64,000 nucleotides of DNA from Pseudomonadota bacterium (GCA_018816865.1 JAHIUW010000036.1:62001-126000); one strand, 5' to 3'; shown: positions 44,088 through 53,035, numbered from the stretch's first letter. Numbers and translations: made by a program. Notes: a model not told the origin generated them from the sequence alone.

Positions 44088-44969
44088 ATGAAACGGAAAA
44101 CAATTCGTTTTACAACGCTGGACGCCATCATCATCGGCTTTGGCCTGACGGCCATCGCCCTGTTCCTGTGGCGGGTCGAGGCCACGCTGGACTATACTTG
44201 GCGCTGGAATGTGCTGGGGCAATACCTGCTGCGTTTCGACAGCGATGCCGGAAGCTGGGTGCCAGGACTGGTGACCGAGGGGCTATTGACCACCATCCGC
44301 CTCTCGGCCTGGACCATGCTCTTTGCCACGCTCATCGGGATGGTCATGGGCCTGGCCCGCACCGCCCGCGGGTTGCTGCCCCGGATGCTGGGCCGGACCT
44401 ATGTGGAGCTGGTGCGCAACACCCCGCCCCTGGTGCTGATCTTCATCTTCTATTTCTTCCTGGCGGACCATCTGATGACCGCCCTGGGCGTGGACGAGGT
44501 GATCCGCGCCAGCCCGCTCTGGTTCCGGGAACTGCTGCCCTATGTGGCGACCCCGATCCCGCGCATCTCCAATTTCCTGGCGGCGCTGTTGACCATGGCC
44601 GTCTACGAGGGGGCCTTCATCACCGAGCATGTGCGCGGGGGCATCCAATCCATCGAACGCGGCCAGCACGAGGCGGCCTACGCCCTGGGACTGACGCGCT
44701 GGCAGCAGATGCGCCACGTAATCCTGCCCCAAGCCCTGGCGCGCATTGTGCCACCCCTGGCCGGGCAGTTCATCTCCACCATCAAGGACACAGCCATCGT
44801 CTCGGTCATCTCGGTGCAGGAGCTGACCTTCCAGGGCATGGAGCTGATGGCCGCCACCTACATGACCTTCGAGATCATGATCACGGTGACGGTGCTCTAT
44901 CTGCTACTGACCCTGACCTGTTCGGCCCTGGCCAGGAAGCTGGAGTTGAGGCTCAGAAACAAGTCCTGA
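44088..44969 (+). CDS. Polar amino acid ABC transporter permease (second)
   Basis: 293 residues. An N-terminal helix (about 12-30) is followed by the permease core, with YVELVRNTPPLVLIFIFYFF and the EAA loop RGQHEAAYALGLTRWQQMRHVILPQA. ATG at 44088 is preferred over a TTG three codons upstream. Its C-terminal region is the parent of the decayed copy at 47268-47548. It is the last gene of the operon. Confidence 0.93.
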   Translation: MKRKTIRFTTLDAIIIGFGLTAIALFLWRVEATLDYTWRWNVLGQYLLRFDSDAGSWVPGLVTEGLLTTIRLSAWTMLFATLIGMVMGLARTARGLLPRMLGRTYVELVRNTPPLVLIFIFYFFLADHLMTALGVDEVIRASPLWFRELLPYVATPIPRISNFLAALLTMAVYEGAFITEHVRGGIQSIERGQHEAAYALGLTRWQQMRHVILPQALARIVPPLAGQFISTIKDTAIVSVISVQELTFQGMELMAATYMTFEIMITVTVLYLLLTLTCSALARKLELRLRNKS

Positions 44970-45085
44970 CCACACCCGGATCATCGGAACCCTCACCGCC
45001 GCAGCTTCGCTCGGGCTGAGGCTGGCCGCTCGTCTCGTCGAGAATCATGGCGTTGGCAGCGTGGCTTGAACGTCGAATCAAACGC

Positions 45086-45427
45086 CTACTCGGCGCAGTC
45101 AACGCACAGAACCTTCTCTGGAAGTGCCAAAAGACGCCTCAGGGCAATGGGCTCGCCGCCGTTGAGGCAAAGACCGAATTCTGGATCGTCGATTCGCGCC
45201 AAGGCATGCTCGAGTTGTCCCAGACGCAGTCGGGCCTTGCTCATGGAGTTCATGGCGATGCCCTGATTGGTCAGGGAAGCCATGCGGGAGAGCCTGCCCA
45301 TGGGCTGGTCGAGCTGCACTGTCTCTGCCCCATTCTTGAGAGGTTCCAGCGCGTTACCGACGCTGCTGATTTCGGCCTCAAGGGCCGTTCTGATCCGTTG
45401 CGAAGTTTTGCTGTCCCTAAGCCCCCC
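45086..45427 (-). pseudogene. DksA/TraR-family zinc-finger protein, decayed
   Basis: The frame from 45427 to the stop at 45086 reads as a short DksA/TraR protein: RIRTALEAEISSVGNALEPL, VQLDQPMGRLSRMASL, then EHALARIDDPEFGLC and LCVDCAE at the end. No ATG, GTG or TTG precedes the conserved N-terminus (the first is GTG at 45319, inside the domain), and a run of seven G lies between the prfC stop and the frame. The finger has lost its second Cys (CLNGGEPI instead of C-x2-CGEPI), leaving three of four ligands. It directly follows prfC. Probably a pseudogene, or a variant using an unusual start. Confidence 0.65.
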
Positions 45428-47014
45428 CTACCTGTGCTCCTTGACCGTCCGCAGATCAAGGTTCGGGAAAGATTCCTGAACATGCTCCAATCCCCACAGG
45501 CTCTTGACCAGATACACCTTGTCGCCGTCGATATCCTTCGCGATATCGGCGGCATACCGCTCAAGGAAGCGCGGCGCATCACTGCCGCCGGCGATCCAGC
45601 GCACCGAGCAAATGCCCAGGCCCTCGTACGCGGCGTCCACCTTGTACTCGCCCTTGAGGCGCAGCATCGTCACCTCGAACTGCAGCGGTCCCACCGCTCC
45701 AAGGATATAATCGGCAGACAAAAGCGGTCTAAAGACCTGGATGGCCCCCTCTTCCGATAACTGCTTCAATCCTTTTTCCAGTTGCTTGGAACGGAGCGGG
45801 TCAAGCAGCCTGACCCGCCGAAAATGCTCCGGCGCGAAGCTCGGAATGCCGGTGAACTTGAGCGGGGCATGGTCGGTGGAGAAGCTGTCCCCGATCTTGA
45901 TCGTCCCGTGGTTCTGGATGCCGATGATGTCTCCGGGCCAGGCCTGCTCGACACCTTCCCTGTCCTGGGCCATGAAAATGGTCGCATTATTGATCTGGAT
46001 GTCCTTGCCGAGCCGGTGATGCCGAACCTTCATCCCCCGGACAAACCTTCCCGAGCAGATGCGCAGAAAGGCGATTCTATCCCGATGCGCCGGATCCATG
46101 TTCGCCTGAACCTTGAACACCATCCCGGTGAATCCCTCCTCAAGGGGGGAGACCATTCTGGATTCAGCCGCCCTGGGCCTCGGAGAAGGAGCGAGGAGCA
46201 CGAACGTGTCGAGGAGTTCCTGGACTCCGAAGTTGCTCAAGGCGCTTCCAAAGAAGACGGGGGTCTGGGAGCCCTGAAGGTATCGATCGATATCGAAGGG
46301 ATAACCGGCCCCGGCCAAAAGTTCCACGTCACGGCGCAACGAATCGGCGTCTGCCGACCCGACAAGTTCGTCCAGCAGGGGGTCGTCAAGCCCACTCACG
46401 AGGACCGTCTCCTTGGGCAGGGCCGATTTCGCCCCCGCAGGGACAAAAAACCGCAACTCATGCTTCCTGAGATCATAAACTCCCTTGAAATCCTTGCCCA
46501 TCCCAATGGGCCAGGTCAGGGGGGCGGCCTCGATTCCCAGGGTCTGCTCGATATCATCGAGGAGTTCGAGGGGCGATCGTCCGTCGCGGTCCATCTTGTT
46601 GATGAAGGTCATGATCGGGGTGGAACGCATCCGACAGACCTCCATCAGCTTTTTTGTCTGCGTCTCGACCCCTTTGACGGAATCAATGACCATGACCACC
46701 GAATCCACGGCAGTCAGGACACGATAGGTATCTTCGGAAAAGTCCTGGTGGCCGGGGGTGTCCAGAAGGTTGATCTCGTAACCTTCGTATTCGAACTTCA
46801 TGACCGAAGAGGTAACGGAAATGCCCCGTTCACGCTCCACGGCCATCCAGTCGGAGGTGGCATGCTGGGCTTTTTTGGATTTGACTGCGCCGGCGAGGCG
46901 GATCGCACCGCCGAAAAGCAGCAATTTTTCTGTCAACGTGGTCTTACCGGCGTCAGGATGGCTGATGATGCCAAAGGTTCTGCGCCTTGCAACTTCTCGA
47001 TGCAATTGCTTCAT
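45428..47014 (-). CDS. prfC: Peptide chain release factor 3
   Basis: 528 residues, full length. GTPase motifs: [19 protein letters not shown] (P-loop), [13 protein letters not shown] (switch I), [16 protein letters not shown] (switch II), [17 protein letters not shown] (NKxD) and the later SAL. Domains II/III follow, with [16 protein letters not shown] near the C-terminus. RF3 recycles RF1/RF2 after termination. ATG at 47014 has a poor Shine-Dalgarno. It is flanked by a decayed dksA-like gene and a decayed permease copy. Confidence 0.96.
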   Translation of the reverse strand: MKQLHREVARRRTFGIISHPDAGKTTLTEKLLLFGGAIRLAGAVKSKKAQHATSDWMAVERERGISVTSSVMKFEYEGYEINLLDTPGHQDFSEDTYRVLTAVDSVVMVIDSVKGVETQTKKLMEVCRMRSTPIMTFINKMDRDGRSPLELLDDIEQTLGIEAAPLTWPIGMGKDFKGVYDLRKHELRFFVPAGAKSALPKETVLVSGLDDPLLDELVGSADADSLRRDVELLAGAGYPFDIDRYLQGSQTPVFFGSALSNFGVQELLDTFVLLAPSPRPRAAESRMVSPLEEGFTGMVFKVQANMDPAHRDRIAFLRICSGRFVRGMKVRHHRLGKDIQINNATIFMAQDREGVEQAWPGDIIGIQNHGTIKIGDSFSTDHAPLKFTGIPSFAPEHFRRVRLLDPLRSKQLEKGLKQLSEEGAIQVFRPLLSADYILGAVGPLQFEVTMLRLKGEYKVDAAYEGLGICSVRWIAGGSDAPRFLERYAADIAKDIDGDKVYLVKSLWGLEHVQESFPNLDLRTVKEHR

Positions 47015-47267
47015 GTCAAACCTTGATAACTGTTGTGAATTAAAAGAATAAATCCTGAAAAATCGAGCTGTTTTTTTTGGAGGAGGCGATCAAGAATTGC
47101 GGAGCTGTTGTCTTTCTGCCGGAGGCGATCCGTGAAAAATGGCGGTCTTCGCTCACAAAAAAATATGTCTAGGATGTTCTTCCAACGAGCGCAAGCCAAA
47201 CTGCCGACGGCCAAGCTTTACAGCGTAGTGTGCCACTCCTGCCTCAACCCCCTCCACAAACACATGG

Positions 47268-47548
47268 TCCCGCGCATCTCCAATTTTCTGGCAGCGCTGT
47301 TGACCATGGCGGTCTACGAAGGGGCCTTCATCACCGAGCATGTGCGCGGGAGCATCCAACCCATTGAGGCGGCCATCGTCTCGGTCATCTAAGTGCAGGA
47401 GCTGACTTTCCAGGATATGGAACTGATGGCCACCACCTACATGACGTTTGAGATTATGATTACGGTGACGGTGCTCTAGATGCTGCCGACCCTGACCGGC
47501 TCGGCCCTGGCGAGACGGCTGGAGCTCAGGCTGCGAGGCAATCTCTAA
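47268..47548 (+). pseudogene. Decayed partial copy of the amino acid permease gene
   Basis: Bases 47268-47548 match 44557-44969 (the C-terminal part of the permease) at most positions: ISNFLAALLTMAVYEG and AFITEHVRG are identical, and AIVSVI, then ELTFQDMELMATTYMTFE and ITVTVL follow. About 130 bases are missing in the middle (the EAA loop), a TAA stop replaces a Ser codon near 47391 and a TAG stop replaces Tyr near 47478. A 94-codon ORF ending at 47392 fuses unrelated upstream sequence to the remnant. It is therefore a duplicated, then decayed, fragment. Confidence 0.85.
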
Positions 47549-48246
47549 GCCACCCCAAAACGCACCATTGCTTCGTTGCAGCGGGCAATCCAATCCCTCG
47601 TGTACCATAAAAATATACACGTCGGGCCTGAATTGCCCTTACGCCTCGCACTGTCACATTTTGGAACGTCCTACAAAAAACATTTGATAGCCTTGGCAAT
47701 GGCCTTGGAGAATAGCTATCTCCCCGCGCAAAGCTCCTGCTCCCATCCCTTCCATCGGGGCATCAGGCCGCGATAAGGGCGGACCTTGGCCGACCGGATA
47801 AGCGGTCAGGCCCGGCAACAAGCACGACCTTACGGGATGATTGAACACCGCCGAAACGACTCGCTCGGCGGTTGGGACAACTCATATCCTCGACTAGAGG
47901 GGGGAGGGGAGGAGTCCAGAGGAGGTTTCGGGGGGAGGAGCGCCAGCGATCCCCACCAACCTCCTTTGGTCTCGCTGAAGGCGGACACCTACAATAATCG
48001 GGCACCAAAGTAGGCGCATCCGCGCCATTACTTTTCCATCATCAGCCAGCGCGACCGCTCCTCTTTCCAACCGCTCCTCTTCCCCCGCAAAAACCGAGGC
48101 CACTGGCCTTCTCACCCCTCGCCCCTCTTCTCTCCGGCCAGCTGTTGACCTTCATCGCTTGAATACATACAAATATAAGTCTGAGAGCACCGCTGACGGC
48201 CCCCAGCCGCCACCCTTTACAGGGCCAACCACATCAGGAGAACCCC
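47549..48246. other. About 700 bases with no recognisable gene
   Basis: Several short ORFs (for example 47654-47848, 47763-48008 and 47894-48115 on the minus strand) are not supported by any family resemblance. The stretch 47890-47945 is purine-rich (GGGGAGGGGAGGAG-like). A candidate promoter for the glutaredoxin operon lies at 48145-48173. The region may be further remnant of the rearrangement that left the permease copy. Confidence 0.4.
48145..48173 (+). promoter_or_regulatory. Candidate promoter of the glutaredoxin-FTR operon
   Basis: TTGACC (48145-48150), 17 bases, TACAAA (48168-48173). The -35 has five of six matches and the -10 four. The region is AT-rich compared with its surroundings. 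The expected start is near 48180, giving a 65-base leader to the ATG at 48247. Confidence 0.5.
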
Positions 48247-48501
48247 ATGGCTGAAAAGCATGTCAAAGTCTACGCGCTGACCACCTGCATCCATTGCAAG
48301 CACACCAAGGAATACCTGGACGAGATGGGCATCAAATACGACTGCGTGCATGTCGACCAGCTGACCGGGGACGAGCGCAAGGAAGCCGTGGAGCAGGTCA
48401 AGAAATTCAATCCCTCCGCCTCCTTCCCCACCGTGGTCATCGACGACAACTGCGTCATCGTGGGCTACAAGAAGGACGAGCTGAAAAAACACCTCGGCTA
48501 G
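48247..48501 (+). CDS. Glutaredoxin family protein
   Basis: 84 residues. Thioredoxin fold with the redox motif TTCIHCKH (Cys14-x2-Cys17), the cis-Pro in SFPTVVIDDN and a C-terminal basic helix. The VDQLTGDERKEAVEQVKKFNP segment resembles glutaredoxins of sulfate reducers. It would exchange disulfides in the cytoplasm, and its coupling to the FTR-like gene 51 bases downstream indicates that electrons come from ferredoxin through that protein (inference). Confidence 0.88.
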   Translation: MAEKHVKVYALTTCIHCKHTKEYLDEMGIKYDCVHVDQLTGDERKEAVEQVKKFNPSASFPTVVIDDNCVIVGYKKDELKKHLG

Positions 48502-48552
48502 CCACCCAGCCCCATAAGGCACGGCAACGGCTGCAACAAAGGGGAACCGCAC

Positions 48553-48906
48553 ATGGACGCCAAGCAACTGTACATCGCGCTGAAAAAAATCCAGGAACCC
48601 AGGGGCTGCTATTTCAACAGCGACCTGGAGAACATGACCCTGCCGCTGCTGGACAGCCTGCTGACCAACAAGGAGCGATACGGGCACATGGCCTGTCCCT
48701 GCCGCCTGGCCACGGGAGAGTTCGAACAGGACAGGGACATCGTCTGCCCCTGCGAGTACCGCGAACTCGACATGCAGGAATATGGCTCGTGCTTCTGCGG
48801 GCTGTACGTCACCAAGGAGTGGAACGAGGGCGATATCGAGCGCCAGTTCGTGCCCGAACGCAGGCCCCCGGATAAAGTCCTGGCCGCCCTGGGTCTGGGT
48901 GACTAG
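48553..48906 (+). CDS. Ferredoxin-thioredoxin reductase catalytic-subunit-like protein
   Basis: 117 residues. Three cysteine pairs are seen: CPC (MACPCRLA), CPC (VCPCEYRE) and CFC (SCFCGLY). Canonical FTR catalytic chains have CPC-x16-CPC-x8-CHC, where the [4Fe-4S] cluster sits next to the active disulfide. Here the spacings are 14 and 12 and the last motif has Phe in place of His. It may be a ferredoxin-dependent disulfide reductase of the type described in anaerobes. No variable (FtrA) subunit is nearby. The partner is probably the glutaredoxin-like protein at 48247. Confidence 0.82.
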   Translation: MDAKQLYIALKKIQEPRGCYFNSDLENMTLPLLDSLLTNKERYGHMACPCRLATGEFEQDRDIVCPCEYRELDMQEYGSCFCGLYVTKEWNEGDIERQFVPERRPPDKVLAALGLGD

Positions 48907-48930
48907 CCCCGCGGCATCAATACAACAGTA

Positions 48931-48963
48931 AGCGCCCTCCCGGTCTGACCGGGAGGGCGCTTT
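48931..48963 (+). terminator. Terminator after the FTR-like gene
   Basis: AGCGCCCTCCCGGT, a 4-nt loop (CTGA), then CCGGGAGGGCGCTTT: a stem of 12 or more perfect pairs followed by TTTGCTT. It also lies between this operon and the convergent zraR-like gene, so it may serve both. Confidence 0.82.
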
Positions 48964-48999
48964 GCTTATCGATCGCACCTAACGCTTGTTGAGCAAGGG

Positions 49000-50439
49000 T
49001 CAGCCCCGCAGGGTCAAACCATATTTCTTGAGCTTGTATTGCAGGGTCCGGCGGCTGATGTTCAGGGCGTCGGCGGTCTTCTGGCGGTGGCCGCTGTACA
49101 TAGCCAGGGTCTCCAGGATGGCCTGCTTCTCGGCCTCGTCAAGGGAGGGTGGGGCTTTGGTGACGGACGGGTCCGCAAAGGCGGTCCACCCGTTGGCCGG
49201 GGCGCTTGCCGCGCCAAGGACACCGGGGGTAGCCGGAGCTGATGCCGGACGCGGGTCCAACACCTGCGGAGGCAGGTCCTGAGGGGCCAGGGAGTCGGTG
49301 CGCGAGAGCACCAGCGCCCGTTCCAGGGCGTTCTCCAATTCGCGCACGTTGCCCGGCCAGGAGTAGCGGGACAAGGCCTCCACAAAGGCCGGGGACAAGC
49401 CACGGATGGCCTTGTGATTCTTCTCGCAGAGGCGGCCCAGCAGCCGGGTTGTCAACAACGGCAGGTCATCCATGCGCTCACGCAGCGGCGGGAGGTCTAT
49501 TTCCAGCACGTTCAACCGGAAATAAAGGTCCTCGCGAAAGCGCCCGGCCGCGACCTCGCTTTGCAGGTCGCGGTTGGTGGCGGCCACGATACGCACGTCC
49601 ACGGGAACCGGTCCCACCCCGCCCAGGGGTTCCACGATGCGTTCCTGCAGCACGCGCAGCAACTTGGCCTGAAGGTTCATGGGCAGCTCGCCCAACTCGT
49701 CCAGAAAAATCGTCCCGCCCGAGGCCAGCTGGAAGCGCCCGGGCTTGTCCTTGACCGCACCGGTGAAGGCACCCTTGACGTAGCCGAAGAGTTCGCTCTC
49801 CAGCAGGTCGGCGGGCAGGGCCGCACAGTTGACCTTGATCAGCGGCCCCTTGGAGCGCGGACTCACGGCGTGCAGGGCCGCGGCCACCAGTTCCTTGCCG
49901 GTGCCGGATTCGCCGCTGATGAGCACCGTGGCCTCACTGGGCCCGGCCTGCTCGATGAGATCCTTGACGCGCAGCATCGCCGGAGACTGGCCCACGATGT
50001 TCCGCGTCTCCACGGTCATCCCGGCCTCGCGGCGCAGATCGGCGTTTTCCGAGACCAGGCGCGAATACTCGTAGGCCTTGCTCAGCACGGCCACCAGTTC
50101 CTCGTTGTCGGCAGGCTTGGTCAGATAGTCGAAGGCTCCGAGTTTCATGGCATCCACGGCATGGCCCACGGTGCCAAAGGCCGTGAGCATGACCACGGGC
50201 ACCCCGGGCACCTTGACGCGCAACGCCCCCAGGGCTTCCAGGCCATCCATGCCCGGCATGCGCATGTCCAGCAGGATCACGCTGGGCGCGGCCTGGGGCA
50301 GCATCTCCAGGGCCTGCTCGGCGCTGCCCGCCTCCAGGACATCCCAACCCTCGTCGCGCAACACCGCACCCACCAGCAGGCGCAGCGCGGGTTCGTCATC
50401 CACAACCAGCACCCGGCGTTTGGCCTTGGTACCCGTCAT
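49000..50439 (-). CDS. zraR: Sigma-54-dependent response regulator, ZraR-like
   Basis: 479 residues. REC (about 8-122; acceptor in [13 protein letters not shown]), AAA+ activator domain (about 147-385) with Walker A GESGTGKE, the sigma-54-contacting GAFTGA (in [12 protein letters not shown]), Walker B and arginine-finger region ([14 protein letters not shown]), a linker, and the Fis-type HTH at the end ([21 protein letters not shown]). It should activate sigma-54 promoters when phosphorylated by the kinase at 50436-52217. The TGA/ATG overlap (ATGA) couples them. The most likely target is the operon's own promoter at 52913. The zra name follows from the zraP-like gene. Confidence 0.88.
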   Translation of the reverse strand: MTGTKAKRRVLVVDDEPALRLLVGAVLRDEGWDVLEAGSAEQALEMLPQAAPSVILLDMRMPGMDGLEALGALRVKVPGVPVVMLTAFGTVGHAVDAMKLGAFDYLTKPADNEELVAVLSKAYEYSRLVSENADLRREAGMTVETRNIVGQSPAMLRVKDLIEQAGPSEATVLISGESGTGKELVAAALHAVSPRSKGPLIKVNCAALPADLLESELFGYVKGAFTGAVKDKPGRFQLASGGTIFLDELGELPMNLQAKLLRVLQERIVEPLGGVGPVPVDVRIVAATNRDLQSEVAAGRFREDLYFRLNVLEIDLPPLRERMDDLPLLTTRLLGRLCEKNHKAIRGLSPAFVEALSRYSWPGNVRELENALERALVLSRTDSLAPQDLPPQVLDPRPASAPATPGVLGAASAPANGWTAFADPSVTKAPPSLDEAEKQAILETLAMYSGHRQKTADALNISRRTLQYKLKKYGLTLRG

Positions 50440-52217
50440 GATTCACCCCCCTCGTTTGATTCGTTCAGATCGTCGGCAGCGGGGAACAGCAGGCGCACCT
50501 CGGTGCCCCTGTCCTCGCCTGCGGTCCTTGTCATGAGTTCCACATGGCCGCCGTGATCGCGCATGATGCGATGCACGATGGCCAGGCCCAGCCCGGTGCC
50601 CTGCTTCTTGGACGTGAAGAACGGCTCCAGGGCATGCTCGCGCTCCTCGGGACCCATGCCCGAGCCGTTGTCCGCAACGGCCACGGCCACCATGTTCTCG
50701 TCCACAAAGGAGGAGAGGGCGATGTGCCGGGGCCCTTCCACTCCGCTCACAGCGGACAGGCTGTTCAGCACCAGGTTGATCAGCGCCTGCTTGAGCATGT
50801 CGGGATCGGCCAGCACCAGCCCGGTGCGGGTCTCCACGGTCAGATCCGCCCCCGCATGCTCCAGGTCGAAACGCAGCAGCCCCCGGAGATCCTCGCCCAG
50901 GGCGGCAAAATCAACCAGGACCTTCTCCGGTTCCCTGGGGCGCGACAGAAACAACAGGTCCGTGATGACCTTGTCCAGGCGATCGGCCTCGCGGACCATG
51001 GTGTTGGCGTATTGCTCCTCGGGATCGCGGCCCTTGAGCTTCTTCTGAAAGAATTGGGCGAACCCGCGCAAGGCCGAAAGGGGATTGCGGATCTCATGGG
51101 CCAATCCGGCAGCCATGCGCCCGATGGCGGCCAGGCGCTTGGCCTCCCCCAGATCATCTTCCAGGGCCTTCAGTTCCGTACGGTCCCGCACCAGCAGCAG
51201 ACGTTCGCCGCCCCCGCCATCCTCGGCGGGAATCGGGGCGGACATCACCTCCAGGCTGCGGCCACCGGCCTGACACTGCACCCAGCCTGCACCCAGGGAA
51301 CAGACGTCGTCATCGCTCCAGCCGTCGGTACAGGCCAGGGGCAGATCGCGCCAGCGCGAACCCACCAGCGCGCTCTCACCACCCAGCAGGCGCTTGGCCG
51401 CGGGGTTGGCGGCCAGCACCAGCCCATCGCAGTCCAGGGTCAGCAGGCCATCGGGCATGGTGTCCAGCAGACGGGAGTGAAAACTCTCCAGACGGTGCAA
51501 GGCCTGGCTCTGGTCGCGACGGCGCAGATAGGCCACGGCCAAGGCCCAGATAAAGGCGGCCACCACCAGCACATAGCCGGTCTGCAGCAAGGCCGTTCGC
51601 TTGAATTTTGTAAAATTGGCCAGATGTCGGCCGGGATCCAGACCGACCATCAGGATCGGGAAACTGCCCGGTTTCGGTGGGCACTTGAGATTGGGGTCCA
51701 GGTTGCAGAGATTGGCCAGGCCCTGGCGGACGCGGATACCGGAGACGAAGACATCCATCTTGCCACCGGTATACATGGCCGCCCAGTCTCCATTCGTCTG
51801 CATGGCGCGCCAACCCGACGCCGGGAGCATGGGAATCGAGGTCTCGTCGTCCTGGACCCCGATGATCATCGTGGAATCCTCTGCGTAGAAGGCGATGAAG
51901 ACAACGTCTTTCTGCGCCACCAGCTCGGTGAACATCTCGGTCAGTCGCGGTTTCAGATCAACCGGGGCGGATGGCACCCTCCGGCCATGCCCACCCATGA
52001 ACCCGCCAGGCATCTGCCCCTTGAGCTCGCGCATAAGGGAGGCCTCGATGCCCCTCAAAATGGACTGCGAGGCCAGGAACATGTGCTCTTCGACGGTTTC
52101 ACGCTGCCGACGCAGATTCTGGAAGGTCAAAAAGGACAGGCCGAGGCCAAGGACCATCAACGCCAAAGCGGCGGTCAGCAAAAAGCTTCTGTCCTTGACT
52201 CGCAGACCAATGTCCAT
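50436..52217 (-). CDS. zraS: Sensor histidine kinase, ZraS-like
   Basis: 593 residues. Two membrane helices (about 12-32 and 210-230) bracket a periplasmic sensor domain of about 180 residues rich in Gly/Met/Cys (PGGFMGGHGRR, NLCNLDPNLKCPPKPG), apt for metal sensing. A PAS-like domain (about 245-350) and the kinase core follow: phospho-acceptor His in GLAHEIRNPLSALRGF, N-box LINLVLNSLSAV, G1 VADNGSGMGPEE, F-box LEPFFTSKKQGTGLGLAIV. The start is ATG at 52217. It should phosphorylate the ZraR-like regulator. Confidence 0.88.
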   Translation of the reverse strand: MDIGLRVKDRSFLLTAALALMVLGLGLSFLTFQNLRRQRETVEEHMFLASQSILRGIEASLMRELKGQMPGGFMGGHGRRVPSAPVDLKPRLTEMFTELVAQKDVVFIAFYAEDSTMIIGVQDDETSIPMLPASGWRAMQTNGDWAAMYTGGKMDVFVSGIRVRQGLANLCNLDPNLKCPPKPGSFPILMVGLDPGRHLANFTKFKRTALLQTGYVLVVAAFIWALAVAYLRRRDQSQALHRLESFHSRLLDTMPDGLLTLDCDGLVLAANPAAKRLLGGESALVGSRWRDLPLACTDGWSDDDVCSLGAGWVQCQAGGRSLEVMSAPIPAEDGGGGERLLLVRDRTELKALEDDLGEAKRLAAIGRMAAGLAHEIRNPLSALRGFAQFFQKKLKGRDPEEQYANTMVREADRLDKVITDLLFLSRPREPEKVLVDFAALGEDLRGLLRFDLEHAGADLTVETRTGLVLADPDMLKQALINLVLNSLSAVSGVEGPRHIALSSFVDENMVAVAVADNGSGMGPEEREHALEPFFTSKKQGTGLGLAIVHRIMRDHGGHVELMTRTAGEDRGTEVRLLFPAADDLNESNEGGES

Positions 52218-52257
52218 GGGGGTGCTCCCTGTTGTTGCGGCGGCCGAATATGAATGG

Positions 52258-52292
52258 CCCGGGGGCCCGTCTGCGGCAGACGGGCCCCCGGG
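52258..52292 (-). other. Large palindromic hairpin between zraP-like and zraS-like genes
   Basis: CCCGGGGGCCCGTCTGC (52258-52274) pairs with its mirror at 52276-52292, so the loop must take part of the centre and about 10-13 GC pairs remain. There is no T-run on the minus strand. It lies 43 bases past the zraP-like stop and 41 before the kinase start. The place suggests attenuation or mRNA stabilisation that yields more periplasmic protein than kinase. Confidence 0.7.
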
Positions 52293-52334
52293 TATACCTA
52301 GTGAGACGAGGGGCTGGATGAAGTCTTGTCCGAG

Positions 52335-52862
52335 CTAGCCATTGGTTCCCGGGCAGTTGGGGGTGCCGCCGCAGGGGCCGCTGCCATCGCGCGGTCCGTT
52401 GCCCTGGCCCTGACCGGGGCAATTGCCCGGAGTGGCACCCTTGCCCTGGCCGGACCTGCCGCAGAAGCCGCGCCCACGACCGAAGTCCTGGATGCCCGCT
52501 TCACGAACCTTTTCGCGGAACGTGACGCTTTCCTGGAACATCTTGCCCTTTAAGTCCACCAACTGCTTGGTCACGGCCTCAATCTTGCCCTTGTCCATTT
52601 TCGTGGCGGCCAACAGGGCCTCGAGTTCCAAGTGCTTGGCGTAGGTTTCCTGGCGCAAGGTCTCGGTCCTGGCGAAGAAATCGTTCTGCAGGGTATCCAG
52701 CTGCTGCTGTTGTTCGGGGGTCAGGGTCTGAGCGGCACCAATGGCACCGCAGCCGCCGCGGCCCATTCCGGGGCCCATTCCAGGGCCGTAGGCAAAGGCC
52801 ATGGCGGAGAGGGACAAAACCGCCACGGTCGTGACTACGATGGTCAATGCTTTACGGTTCAT
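52335..52862 (-). CDS. zraP: ZraP/Spy-type periplasmic metal-sensing or chaperone protein
   Basis: 175 residues. A Sec signal peptide (IVVTTVAVLSLSAMAFA, cleavage about residue 24) is followed by a Gly/Met-rich start (YGPGMGPGMGRGGCGA), then helices with LTPEQQQQLDTLQNDFFARTE that match the LTxxQ motif region of the CpxP/Spy/ZraP group, and a Gly/Cys/Pro-rich tail. ZraP binds zinc and is a chaperone in E. coli. ATG at 52862 is preceded by AGGAG; an earlier start (52889) gives no signal peptide. It is first in a zraP-zraS-zraR operon. Confidence 0.88.
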   Translation of the reverse strand: MNRKALTIVVTTVAVLSLSAMAFAYGPGMGPGMGRGGCGAIGAAQTLTPEQQQQLDTLQNDFFARTETLRQETYAKHLELEALLAATKMDKGKIEAVTKQLVDLKGKMFQESVTFREKVREAGIQDFGRGRGFCGRSGQGKGATPGNCPGQGQGNGPRDGSGPCGGTPNCPGTNG

Positions 52863-52912
52863 GATGTACTCCTTGTCGTTGCGTTGCATTCAACGTGATT
52901 GAGCATCACAAA

Positions 52913-52927
52913 GCATACCCCGTGCCA
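52913..52927 (-). promoter_or_regulatory. Sigma-54 promoter of the zraP-zraS-zraR operon
   Basis: Minus strand TGGCAC-GGGGT-ATGC: GG and GC are exactly 10 bases apart and only the first base of the -12 box departs from the consensus. The expected start is near 52901, giving about 40 nt of leader. In E. coli zraP and zraSR are sigma-54 dependent and divergent; here they share one promoter. Confidence 0.85.
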
Positions 52928-52984
52928 AACAAAAACAACCAATAAAACAAGACTACTAGATGCATATAAAGATTTCAGCCGGGG

Positions 52985-53029
52985 ATAGTGTGCAAGCATC
53001 GACACACTATTCCTTGCACATGTGTGCAA
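52985..53029. promoter_or_regulatory. Pair of inverted repeats upstream of the zra sigma-54 promoter
   Basis: Repeat A: ATAGTGTG (52985-52992) and CACACTAT (53003-53010), 8-bp arms, 10-bp spacer. Repeat B: TTGCACA (53014-53020), TG, TGTGCAA (53023-53029), a perfect palindrome. The octamer GTGTGCAA occurs in both (52988-52995 and 53022-53029). They lie about 60-100 bp upstream of the -24 box, the position of NtrC-type enhancers, and may bind the ZraR-like regulator. They also sit on the promoter side of the divergent MFS gene. Confidence 0.6.
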
Positions 53030-53035
53030 TATAAT
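53030..53035 (+). promoter_or_regulatory. Consensus -10 box of the MFS gene, next to repeat B
   Basis: TATAAT, six of six. No good -35 lies at 16-18 bases; the position is taken by the palindrome TTGCACA-TG-TGTGCAA. This suggests an activator- or repressor-controlled promoter for the gene at 53143. Confidence 0.5.

Noticed and set aside
47654-48115. Short minus-strand ORFs between the permease remnant and glutaredoxin
   Set aside because: Arg/Pro-rich translations, no ribosome sites, no family resemblance.
48986-50556. Plus-strand ORFs opposite the zraR-like gene
   Set aside because: Antisense frames of a complete NtrC-family regulator.
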